Shown: positions 1 through 7,101 of the stretch, one piece after another
How the letters are laid out: each line of letters starts with the position of its first letter
Numbering within the stretch: position 1 is the stretch's first letter
DNA from: Methylocystis sp. B8
Lineage (GTDB): Bacteria; Pseudomonadota; Alphaproteobacteria; Rhizobiales; Beijerinckiaceae
NCBI RefSeq assembly: GCF_005771425.1
Contig: NZ_VBTZ01000008.1
Coordinates: forward strand, 1 to 64,000
Reading direction: 5' to 3'
DNA: 64,000 nucleotides
The notes under the pieces: generated by a model
Databases searched by the model: none
The model's input: the letters and a program-made list of their open reading frames with translations, nothing else
What the model was told of the DNA's origin: nothing
Translations under genes and position numbers: made by a program

Positions 1-310
1 CGGCGAATTAGGCGGTCGCTTCGATCACATTATTGGGATTTATCGCGACGCGCTGATTATGCTGCGAGGACGCGTCGCCTATGCTCACGATTGGGTGAGC
101 AACGCGACCCTGGCGACGGCCTTTGCGGCCCTGCCAGGCGCTGGCTTTACGGTCGAGGGCGCCAAGCCGGTGAAAAATACGGCGCTGCTAACGACGGCTG
201 CCGAGCTTCGGTTGCCTGGGGGCGCGGCCTTATTCGCCAAATTCGATGGCGAATTCTCTCACCGCTCGCAGATGTACTACGGCAGTGCCGGAATGCGCTA
301 TTCCTGGTGA
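1..310 (+). CDS. Autotransporter outer-membrane beta-barrel protein, 3' end only (partial)
   Basis: The gene starts before the window; the reading frame is open from base 2 to the TGA at 308-310, giving about 102 residues. The visible part alternates short hydrophobic/aromatic strands with glycine- and alanine-rich turns and ends in an aromatic residue (GMRYSW). That is how the C-terminal 12-stranded barrel of type V autotransporters normally ends, because the BAM complex reads the last aromatic residue. An internal ATG at 59 is probably not a true start, since the upstream residues are in the same style. The passenger domain is not visible, so its function cannot be stated. The call is from composition and C-terminal pattern only. 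Confidence 0.6.
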   Translation, partial: GELGGRFDHIIGIYRDALIMLRGRVAYAHDWVSNATLATAFAALPGAGFTVEGAKPVKNTALLTTAAELRLPGGAALFAKFDGEFSHRSQMYYGSAGMRYSW

Positions 311-580
311 CGTCAACTCTCTCGTTTTAGGTATTTGAACTTAGTTTTTTAACCCGGCCGCCGATCCAGCGCTCGAAGATGGCAGGCCGAAACGAAGCGG
401 CTGCCGGTGACGAAAGCAGAATGCAAATTTTTTCGGCTTATGCTGCATCCTTGCTGGCGGCGACTAACGCAAATGGTTCCGCGTGAATAATTCATATGCG
501 CGCGCCGATGTCAGAGAACGCCCCGAAGACACTATCGTTTAAGCAATTCAACGATCCCTCGCCCACAGCTTCGCTGTAGG
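311..580. other. Intergenic stretch without a recognisable gene
   Basis: No open frame here looks protein-like. The stretch separates the autotransporter end from the sigma-54-like promoter and leader RNA at 581-711. I see no terminator hairpin with a T-run directly after the autotransporter stop. Confidence 0.5.
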
Positions 581-595
581 TGGCGCCCGGATTGC
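581..595 (+). promoter_or_regulatory. Sigma-54 (-24/-12) promoter candidate for the barrel-nasT-nasS unit
   Basis: The bases read TGGCGCC, then four bases, then TTGC followed by A. This fits the consensus TGGCACG-N4-TTGC at the invariant GG and GC with exact spacing. Transcription would begin near 607 and make a leader of about 130 bases before the first start codon. Sigma-54 control with NtrC is the usual arrangement for nitrogen-assimilation genes, and this unit encodes a nitrate switch. No NtrC-site search was done. Confidence 0.55.
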
Positions 596-632
596 ATCCA
601 TAACCGCGAAGGCGTCGCTCGCGACGTCACAC

Positions 633-664
633 GGTCCATAGAGGGGCCCCCAGCATCGCCGCTG
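633..664 (+). promoter_or_regulatory. ANTAR-type paired hairpins (P1/P2), probable NasT RNA target
   Basis: P1 is GGTCC (633-637), loop ATAGAG, GGGCC (644-648), with one G-U pair. P2 follows after two bases: CAGC (651-654), loop ATCGCC, GCTG (661-664). Both loops have six bases with A at position 1 and G at position 4, which is the rule described for RNA bound by ANTAR-domain antiterminators. The 3' arm of P2 is also part of the 5' arm of the terminator at 658-701, so the two structures exclude each other. nasT lies one gene downstream. The motif is visible; NasT binding is inference. Confidence 0.7.
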
Positions 665-711
665 TCCTGAACGTCTGCTGCGCAGGCGTTCAGGCAGCGG
701 CTTTTTGTTTT
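658..711 (+). terminator. Intrinsic terminator acting as attenuator in the leader
   Basis: The outer stem pairs GCCGCTG (658-664) with CAGCGGC (695-701). After a one-base bulge, the inner stem pairs CCTGAACGTCTG (666-677) with CAGGCGTTCAGG (683-694) around a five-base loop. A T-rich run (TTTTTGTTTT) follows at once from 702. Placed only about 40 bases before the start codon and far from the previous gene, it is better explained as a regulated attenuator than as the terminator of the autotransporter gene. Confidence 0.75.
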
Positions 712-748
712 CCTTGCGCGCTCAGACGGGTAGCAGATGAGGTTCGCG

Positions 749-1972
749 ATGAAGAAAGCACAATCGCATCGATCGATGGTCCGACAGTCGCAGGGCGCGC
801 TGGCGATGGCGATGGCGGCCGCGATCGTCGCAGCCGACGCCAACGCTGCGCCCCGCAAGGCCGTATCTGCGGAAGCCCCTTCAATACAGACTCAGCCAGC
901 GACGGCGCAGCCCGCGCCGCCGCCCGCGCCCCCGCCGGCGCCTATGGGACTCTTCGGCGTCGATATGCCCGCCGCCGGCAAACTCGTTCTCTCCATTACG
1001 CCCATCTTCGCCAATCTGTCGGGCATCAAAATGGGAACGCGCACGGTCTCAAACGAATATATCGTCACGACAGTGCCGTTCTTTCTCAATCCCAGGCAGA
1101 CCGTGCGCATCATCCCGCAAAACATTGCGGTCGCGACCCAAATTGTCAGCCTCAACTACGGCGTCACGAAAGATTTCGCGCTTTGTCTCACGGCTGGCAT
1201 GGTCGAGAAAAATCTCAACGCCCTAACCTTTAAGGGCACATCCGGAATTCTGCCGCTCGGCAGGAGTTTGCCGGGAACGACGAGCCTTGCCGACGTCACC
1301 TTGTTGGGCATCTATCGCATCTATCAGGACGACGTTAACCGCATCCAGTTCTCACTGGGTTTTTCCTTCCCCGCCGGCAGCTACACGGCCACCTTCAAGG
1401 ACTTTCTCCTGCCCACCGGGATTCGGAGCAACGTCCGCGGATTTTATGGGATGCAGCCCGGCACGGGCACGTTCGATTTCCTCCCCGGCGTCGTATATGC
1501 GGGCTATCTGGGACCGTGGTCCTGGGGCTTGACCTATCGCGGGCGCTTTCCGCTGGCCCCAAATACGCTGGGCTATTCCTGGGACTATCTGCTCAACTAT
1601 CGCCTGACTTTCCCGCTCGGTCCCAATCCTTCGGGGGGCTACCGCTGGGGCGATCTGCATGAATTCAACGGCTGGGTCGGCTACACATGGACGGCGGGGC
1701 TGACGACCACCTTTCGCGCGAGCGGTTCAACGCAGGGCCCCATTCGCGGATTCGATCCCGAAATCCGTGGCCCGGCTGTGCCGGCAAATCCAGCCTTTTA
1801 TGGCGGGCAGCGGGTCGAACTCTTCGGCGGCGCGACGATCAGCGGCAAGTTCATCGGTTACGAAAACACGATGCTCGCCATCGAGGCCGGTCTGCCCGTT
1901 TATCAGAATCTCAACGGTCCGCAGATTATGAAGAACTGGCAAGCAGGCATGTCGTTGCGGTTCAAGATATAA
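749..1972 (+). CDS. Outer-membrane beta-barrel 'transporter' family protein
   Basis: The protein has 407 residues from the chosen ATG. It starts with a signal peptide (basic start, alanine/methionine-rich core, ADANA cleavage region), then a proline/alanine linker (repeated PPPAP), then a long region of alternating aromatic strands typical of outer-membrane barrels. It resembles proteins annotated as 'transporter' (phenol MetA-pathway/DUF-type barrel); no substrate can be assigned. I prefer ATG 749 over the in-frame ATG 737 because GAGG lies six bases upstream. The gene is the first of a unit with nasT and nasS and sits behind an ANTAR-type attenuator, so its expression is probably nitrate-dependent. 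A role in passing nitrate or a metal cofactor through the outer membrane is speculation. Confidence 0.6.
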   Translation: MKKAQSHRSMVRQSQGALAMAMAAAIVAADANAAPRKAVSAEAPSIQTQPATAQPAPPPAPPPAPMGLFGVDMPAAGKLVLSITPIFANLSGIKMGTRTVSNEYIVTTVPFFLNPRQTVRIIPQNIAVATQIVSLNYGVTKDFALCLTAGMVEKNLNALTFKGTSGILPLGRSLPGTTSLADVTLLGIYRIYQDDVNRIQFSLGFSFPAGSYTATFKDFLLPTGIRSNVRGFYGMQPGTGTFDFLPGVVYAGYLGPWSWGLTYRGRFPLAPNTLGYSWDYLLNYRLTFPLGPNPSGGYRWGDLHEFNGWVGYTWTAGLTTTFRASGSTQGPIRGFDPEIRGPAVPANPAFYGGQRVELFGGATISGKFIGYENTMLAIEAGLPVYQNLNGPQIMKNWQAGMSLRFKI

Positions 1973-2044
1973 GCGTCGGTCGCTCTGGCGGCGGGTCGTG
2001 GAGATTTACCGCTCCCCGATACGCCGCTGCAGGCGCGACCGTAT

Positions 2045-2641
2045 ATGCGCGCATCGGACATCCGTGAATTGAAGATCGTCATCGTCGACGAAAGCCCCAT
2101 CCGCTCGCTGATCCTTCAGGAAGGACTGCGTGAAGCCGGCTTCACGCAAGTCGAACGCATCGGCGAAATGCACAATCTCCTGAAGCAGATTTACGCGATC
2201 GACCCCGACGTCATTCTGATCGATCTCGAAAATCCTTCACGCGACACGCTCGAACAGATGTTTCAGGTCAGCCGCGCCGTGCGCCGGCCGATCGCGATGT
2301 TTGTCGATCAGAGCGATGCGGACTCCATCCAAGCCTCGGTAGACGCCGGCGTCTCCGCCTATATCGTCGACGGGCTGAAAAAGGAGCGCATCAAATCAAT
2401 TCTCGACCTGTGCGTCTCGCGCTTCAAGGCGTTTTCGAAACTCCAGGATGATCTCGAGCGGGCGAAATCCGATCTCGAAGAGCGAAAGACGATCGAGCGC
2501 GCCAAGGGCATATTGATGAAGGCAAAGAAGCTTTCCGAAGAAGACGCCTACAAGTTGATGCGCGGCGCGGCCATGCGCGAAAACAAGAAAATCATCGAAA
2601 TTGCGCGCTCGGTCATCACTGCGGCGGAGATGTTTAAATGA
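2045..2641 (+). CDS. nasT: NasT-type response regulator with ANTAR RNA-binding domain
   Basis: The protein has 198 residues. Residues 8-120 form a receiver-like domain (IVIVDESPIRS start, DPDVILIDLENP around the usual phosphorylation Asp). A coiled linker follows, then a C-terminal ANTAR domain (ERAKGILMKAKKLSEEDAY), the three-helix RNA-binding fold used for transcription antitermination. In known NasT/NasS pairs NasS holds NasT inactive until nitrate or nitrite is bound; free NasT then binds paired leader hairpins and prevents termination. The stop codon overlaps the start of nasS (ATGA), so the two are translationally coupled. Likely targets are the leaders at 633-711 and 3979-4042. Confidence 0.88.
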   Translation: MRASDIRELKIVIVDESPIRSLILQEGLREAGFTQVERIGEMHNLLKQIYAIDPDVILIDLENPSRDTLEQMFQVSRAVRRPIAMFVDQSDADSIQASVDAGVSAYIVDGLKKERIKSILDLCVSRFKAFSKLQDDLERAKSDLEERKTIERAKGILMKAKKLSEEDAYKLMRGAAMRENKKIIEIARSVITAAEMFK

Positions 2642-3786
2642 CCGGCGAAGCGCATGTGAAAATCGGCTTCATTCCGCTTGTCGACGCAGCGGCGCTGTTG
2701 ATTGCGACGCATAAGGGTTTCGCCAAGGCGGAAGGTCTCGATGTCGAACTGATCCGCGAAGTCTCCTGGGCGAATGTTCGGGACAAGCTTGCGATTGGCC
2801 GCTTCGATGCGGCGCATCTTCTGGCGCCGATGGCGGTCGCCTCCACCCTCGGGCTGGGTCATGTCCGCGTCCCGCTCGTCGCCCCGATCAATCTCGCGAT
2901 GAACGGCAACGCCATTGCAGTGTCGACGGCGCTTTATGCTGAATTGGCCGCGGAAGGCGAGATCGCGCATCCGGCGCAAACCGCGCGTGCTCTCGCGAAG
3001 CTCGTCGCGCGCCGCCGCACGGAAGGACGAGACCCGCTGACCTTCGGCATGACCTTCCCGTTTTCCATGCATAATTATCAGTTGCGCTATTGGATGGCGG
3101 AAGGCGGAATCGATCCGGATGAAGATTTGCGGCTGATCGTTTTGCCGCCGCCCTACATGGTGGAAAATCTCGCGCGCGGTCAGCTCGACGGCTTTTGCGT
3201 CGGCGCGCCATGGAGTTCTGTCGCCGTCGACGCCGACATCGGCGTCATTCTGCATTTCGGCTGCGAGATTTTCGCGCGCGCCCCCGAGAAGGTCCTCGCG
3301 CTACGCGAAAGCGTCGTCCACGACAGCCCCAATCTTATCGCTGCGCTGATCCGCGCCCTGCATAAGGGCGCCGCTTTCGTCGACGACCCACAAAACCTGG
3401 ACGAGGTTTCGCAAATCCTCTCGCGGCCGGAATATGTCGGCGTCGACGCCGAGATTATCCGCCGCGTTTTGACGGGACATTTGCGCATCAAGGCGCGTGA
3501 TGAGCGAGCCGACGCCGATTACCTCATCATCGGAAAAGATGGCGCAATGCGGCCCGATCCTCGGCAAGCCGAATGGATCTATGCCCAGATGCTTCGCTGG
3601 GGGCAGACACGCTATTCATCGGAGATGGCTGATCGCGCGAAGGGCGTCCTACGCCCAGATCTTTTCGACGCCGCTATCGATGGCGCGCATAGCCAACGGG
3701 AAATTGGGGCCTTTGCGGGACCGTCCTTCGACGGGCGAAACTATGCGGATTATCTCGCCAGCTTCGCCATCGGACAGCGCGTCTAA
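2638..3786 (+). CDS. nasS: NasS, cytoplasmic nitrate/nitrite sensor (NrtA-like)
   Basis: The protein has 382 residues and belongs to the NrtA/CmpA substrate-binding family (KIGFIPLVDAAALLIA start; FPFSMHNYQLRYWMA; GFCVGAPWSS). It lacks a signal peptide and lipobox, starting directly with the first beta-strand. That distinguishes the soluble sensor NasS from the exported binding proteins of nitrate ABC transporters, and no ABC permease or ATPase genes are nearby. It overlaps nasT by four bases, the usual arrangement for the sensor/antiterminator pair. It is expected to bind nitrate or nitrite and release NasT. An orphan NrtA homologue is possible but less likely given the neighbour. Confidence 0.85.
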   Translation: MTGEAHVKIGFIPLVDAAALLIATHKGFAKAEGLDVELIREVSWANVRDKLAIGRFDAAHLLAPMAVASTLGLGHVRVPLVAPINLAMNGNAIAVSTALYAELAAEGEIAHPAQTARALAKLVARRRTEGRDPLTFGMTFPFSMHNYQLRYWMAEGGIDPDEDLRLIVLPPPYMVENLARGQLDGFCVGAPWSSVAVDADIGVILHFGCEIFARAPEKVLALRESVVHDSPNLIAALIRALHKGAAFVDDPQNLDEVSQILSRPEYVGVDAEIIRRVLTGHLRIKARDERADADYLIIGKDGAMRPDPRQAEWIYAQMLRWGQTRYSSEMADRAKGVLRPDLFDAAIDGAHSQREIGAFAGPSFDGRNYADYLASFAIGQRV

Positions 3787-3817
3787 GCGCTGAACCGCTG
3801 CTCAAAAGCGTTAGGCG

Positions 3818-3836
3818 TTAGGCGCCTTTCGCCTAA
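3818..3836 (+). terminator. Hairpin after nasS (weak terminator candidate)
   Basis: TTAGGCG (3818-3824) pairs with CGCCTAA (3830-3836) around a five-base loop, about 30 bases after the nasS stop. No T-run follows, so this could be a weak or factor-dependent end of the first transcript. Confidence 0.35.
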
Positions 3837-3921
3837 GCATTTGGCGCCGCAAGGCAGATGAGCGACCGTCGATAAGTGCGGAACGCTCGGATTTTCTCAG
3901 AAAAATCGCCTTCGGCGCGCC

Positions 3922-3936
3922 TGGCCCGAAATCTGC
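3922..3936 (+). promoter_or_regulatory. Sigma-54 (-24/-12) promoter candidate for the nitrate/nitrite reductase operon
   Basis: TGGCCCG, four bases, CTGC, then A: GG and GC are spaced exactly as in the sigma-54 consensus, with one mismatch in the -12 half. Transcription would start near 3948 and give a leader of about 165 bases before the NirB-like gene. This is the same arrangement as at 581-595. Confidence 0.5.
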
Positions 3937-3978
3937 ATTTCCTTAATCGGTCAACGACGACCGCCGGTCCGCCGGAAA

Positions 3979-4042
3979 GAGCCCGAAGTAGGGCTCCGTC
4001 ACAGAAGACGTTTCGCAATTTGCGTGGCGCTTCGGTCGTCTT
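3979..4042 (+). promoter_or_regulatory. Second leader with paired six-base-loop hairpins, probable NasT target
   Basis: P1: GAGCCC (3979-3984), loop GAAGTA, GGGCTC (3991-3996). P2 is directly adjacent: CGTC (3997-4000), loop ACAGAA, GACG (4007-4010). The P2 loop has A1 and G4; the P1 loop has G4 but G instead of A at position 1. The 3' arm of P2 lies within AAGACG (4005-4010), which can instead pair with CGTCTT (4037-4042), giving a competing hairpin. That competitor has no good T-run, so the terminator part is less convincing than in the first leader. Confidence 0.5.
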
Positions 4043-4112
4043 GCCCCTTCAATCGTTCCTAAGGCGAAGCGACCTGTGACCGGACCGTTCGGCCGTTCAG
4101 CAGAGTCGACGC

Positions 4113-5345
4113 ATGACAGGATTGCACGTTTGTAAAAGCCGCGAAAAGCTCGTCGTCGTCGGCGCAGGCATGGCCGCCACGCGTTTCGTCGAGGAACTGA
4201 CAAACCTTGCGCCGGATCGATACGACATCCTGGTGATCGGGGACGAACCGCGGCTTGCCTATAACCGCGTCCTGCTTTCTTCAGTGCTGGCCGGAGATTT
4301 GTCGCTCGACGATATCGAACTCAAGCCCTCACAATGGTGGCGAGCCGCCGGCGTTCAGGCGATGAGCGGCCGCAAGGTTGTTGAGATTAACGCCGCGGCG
4401 CGACGCCTTGTTCTCGATAGCGGCGAAACGATCGACTATTCGAAGCTCCTGCTCGCCACGGGTTCGCGCGCGGTCAGGCTGCCGATAGAAGGCGCCGATT
4501 TATGCGGCGTTCATGCGTTTCGCGACGTGCAGGACGTCGAGGCGCTTTCCGAACTTGAAGGAAGGGCCAAGCGTGCGGTCGTTATCGGCGGCGGTCTTCT
4601 TGGACTTGAAGCGGCCTATGGGCTGGCGCGACGCGGCGTCGACGTGACGCTCGCCCATGTCATGGATCGGCTGATGGAGCGCCAGCTCGATGCGGTCGGC
4701 GCCGACATCTTGCGCCGCCTCGTCGAAGAAAAGGGCGTGCGGATTCTGCTCAACGCCAATACGACGCGCATCAAAGGATCGGGCTGCGTCGAAGCGGTGG
4801 AGTTCGCCGACGGTCGAACGATTCCAGCCGACGCCGCAATATTCGCCGTCGGCATTCAGCCGAACGCCGGTCTCGCTAAAAACGCCGACATTAGTGTCGG
4901 ACGCGGCGTGATCGTCGATGATGGCCTCGAGACGAGCATGCCCGGCGTCTTCGCTATTGGCGAATGCGCTGAACATCGCGGCGCTTGTTATGGGCTCGTC
5001 GAGCCAGCCTATGAGCAGGCCAGCGTCCTCGCCACACGCCTCGCCGGACAGGAGGCCTCCTATTGCGGCAGCGTCGTCTCGACGAACCTGAAAGTTTCCG
5101 GCGTGCGCGTTTTCTCGGCCGGCGATTATCTCGGCGAAGGCGGTGCGCGCCGCATCGTCTGCAAGGACCCGCGCATGGGAATTTACCGCAAGCTCGTCAT
5201 TCGTGACGACAGGCTCGTGGGCGCGATCCTGATCGGAGATACGAGCGGCGCGGCCGATCTCCTCGATCTCATCCGTTCAGGCGCGGATATTTCGTCCATG
5301 TGCGACGAACTGATGTTCGGACCGCCGATGCAAGAGGCCGCCTGA
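4113..5345 (+). CDS. NirB-like NAD(P)H/FAD oxidoreductase (nitrite reductase electron-transfer subunit)
   Basis: The protein has 410 residues of the pyridine-nucleotide disulfide oxidoreductase class II fold. It has an N-terminal FAD site (VVVGAGMAATRFVEEL), the NAD(P) site (AVVIGGGLLGLEAAYGLARRG near residue 155) and the second FAD motif ending in GVFAIGECAEHRG near residue 280. Its closest relatives are the N-terminal half of NirB and stand-alone reductases next to nasA. It lacks the sirohaem domain, which is supplied by the next gene. It ends two bases before the start of the nitrite reductase gene. It probably passes electrons from NAD(P)H to NasA or to the nitrite reductase; which partner it serves is not decided by sequence. 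Confidence 0.75.
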   Translation: MTGLHVCKSREKLVVVGAGMAATRFVEELTNLAPDRYDILVIGDEPRLAYNRVLLSSVLAGDLSLDDIELKPSQWWRAAGVQAMSGRKVVEINAAARRLVLDSGETIDYSKLLLATGSRAVRLPIEGADLCGVHAFRDVQDVEALSELEGRAKRAVVIGGGLLGLEAAYGLARRGVDVTLAHVMDRLMERQLDAVGADILRRLVEEKGVRILLNANTTRIKGSGCVEAVEFADGRTIPADAAIFAVGIQPNAGLAKNADISVGRGVIVDDGLETSMPGVFAIGECAEHRGACYGLVEPAYEQASVLATRLAGQEASYCGSVVSTNLKVSGVRVFSAGDYLGEGGARRIVCKDPRMGIYRKLVIRDDRLVGAILIGDTSGAADLLDLIRSGADISSMCDELMFGPPMQEAA

Positions 5346-5346
5346 G

Positions 5347-7101
5347 ATGTCCGTCGATTTCACGCTCGACCAGAAGCGCTATCTCGAAGGCTTTGCGGCT
5401 GGCTTCTCCGCGCGCGGCGGACAAAAGGCGCAGCCTGCGCAAACGCAGCTGATGGGACCCGACGCCGCGCATATTTCGGCGCAGGATCGCGTCACAGCCG
5501 CAGGCGGCAAGCTGACCGATCAGGAAAAATGGAAGCGTGAGGAGCATCCGTTCGACGCCTGGTCGCGCCTTGTGGCTCAAGCCAAGGAGAATGCGCCGCC
5601 GAAGCCCGCCGACAATTTCCGTTGGCGCTATTACGGCCTCTTCTATGTCGCGCCGGCCCAGGACGCCTATATGTGCCGCCTACGCATTCCCAATGGCGCG
5701 CTCAATCATTGGCAGCTCGCTGGCCTGGCTGATCTCGCGCAAAATTACGGCGGCGGCTATCTGCATGTGACGACGCGCGCCAATATTCAGATCCGCGAGG
5801 TCGAGCCGAAAAACGCCACGAATATTATCGAGGCGATTCAGGACCTCGGTCTGTGGAGCAAGGGGTCCGGCGCCGACAACATCCGCAACATCACCGGCAC
5901 GCCGACCGCCGGCGTCGATCCGCAGGAACTCATCGACACGCGCCCCTATGCGCGCGCCATGCATCATCACATCCTGAATGATCGTTCGCTTTACGGCCTG
6001 CCGCGCAAGTTCAATATCGCCTTCGACGGCGCGGGATTGATCGGCGCGCTGGAAGACACGAATGACATCGGCTTTCAGGCGGTCACGGTCAAGGACGGTC
6101 ACGGCGTCGCGCCTGGCGTTTATTTCCGCCTCGCGCTCGGCGGCATCACCGGTCATAAGGATTTCGCCTCGGATACGGGCGTGATCGTGCCGCCGGGCGA
6201 AGCGGTCGAGATCGCCGACAAGGTTCTGCGCGTCTTCATCGAACACGGCGACCGCGCCAACCGCGCAAAAGCGCGGCTCAAATATGTGCTCGACGCCTGG
6301 GGTTTCGAGAAATTCATCGCCGCAGTCGAAGAAAAACTGGGACGCAAACTGCTTCGCGTCGCAGCCGACGCGATCGCCGAGCGCCCACGTCAGGATCGCG
6401 CCGCGCATATCGGCGTGCATCGCCAAAAGCAGGCGGACCTAAATTGGATCGGCGTTCTCCTGCCGGTCGGTCGTTTCACCCCCGAGCAGGCGCGCGGTCT
6501 CGCCGAGATCGCGCGCCAATTCGGCGACGGCGGCCTGCGTCTCACCGTCTGGCAGAATGTGCTGATCACCGGCGTCGCCAATGAACATGTCGGCGAAGCC
6601 GTCGCGATGATCGTGGCCCTAGGCCTTTCGACGCAGGCCTCGCCTATCCGCGCCGGCCTCGTCGCCTGCACGGGGAATTTCGGCTGCCGTTTCGCCGCCG
6701 CCGACACCAAGCGACACGCCGAAGAAATTGCGGCGCATTGCGAAAAGGCGGCGCCGATCGACACGCCGATCAACATTCACCTCACTGGCTGCCATCATTC
6801 ATGCGCGCAGCATTATATCGGCGATATCGGGCTGATCGGCGCGCGCGTGCCGATCAATGATGATGGCGATACGGTCGAGGGCTATCACATTCTCGTCGGC
6901 GGCGGCTTTGGAGAAGATGCACGCATCGCTTCCGAACTCTATGAGAATGTGAAGGCGGAAGAGGCGCCGGAAATGGTGGCGAAAATTCTTCGCGCCTATC
7001 GAACGAACCGCGCGAGCGCGGACGAAACTTTTGTCGACTTCGCGCGCCGTCAGGACAGTGAGACGCTGCGTCGTCTCGCCAATGAGGAGAGCATGGCGTG
7101 A
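5347..7101 (+). CDS. nirA: NirA-type sirohaem/4Fe-4S nitrite reductase
   Basis: The protein has 584 residues, the usual length for ferredoxin-type nitrite/sulfite reductases, with two half-domain repeats. The sirohaem/[4Fe-4S] ligands are CTGNFGC near residue 438 and CHHSC near residue 480. It should reduce nitrite to ammonium with six electrons in the cytoplasm. The first 60 residues form an N-terminal extension (FTLDQKRYLEGFAAGF) whose style recurs in the next gene (FTPEQRAWLSGFFAGF), suggesting a shared docking segment. Its stop overlaps the GTG of the downstream reductase. Sulfite reductase is the alternative, but the nas context and the downstream nasA favour nitrite. Confidence 0.83.
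   Translation: MSVDFTLDQKRYLEGFAAGFSARGGQKAQPAQTQLMGPDAAHISAQDRVTAAGGKLTDQEKWKREEHPFDAWSRLVAQAKENAPPKPADNFRWRYYGLFYVAPAQDAYMCRLRIPNGALNHWQLAGLADLAQNYGGGYLHVTTRANIQIREVEPKNATNIIEAIQDLGLWSKGSGADNIRNITGTPTAGVDPQELIDTRPYARAMHHHILNDRSLYGLPRKFNIAFDGAGLIGALEDTNDIGFQAVTVKDGHGVAPGVYFRLALGGITGHKDFASDTGVIVPPGEAVEIADKVLRVFIEHGDRANRAKARLKYVLDAWGFEKFIAAVEEKLGRKLLRVAADAIAERPRQDRAAHIGVHRQKQADLNWIGVLLPVGRFTPEQARGLAEIARQFGDGGLRLTVWQNVLITGVANEHVGEAVAMIVALGLSTQASPIRAGLVACTGNFGCRFAAADTKRHAEEIAAHCEKAAPIDTPINIHLTGCHHSCAQHYIGDIGLIGARVPINDDGDTVEGYHILVGGGFGEDARIASELYENVKAEEAPEMVAKILRAYRTNRASADETFVDFARRQDSETLRRLANEESMA

Noticed and set aside
3890-3907. GATTTT-CTCAGA-AAAATC hairpin as an ANTAR hairpin
   Set aside because: It lies upstream of the sigma-54-like element, so it would not be in the leader RNA, and the loop does not begin with A.
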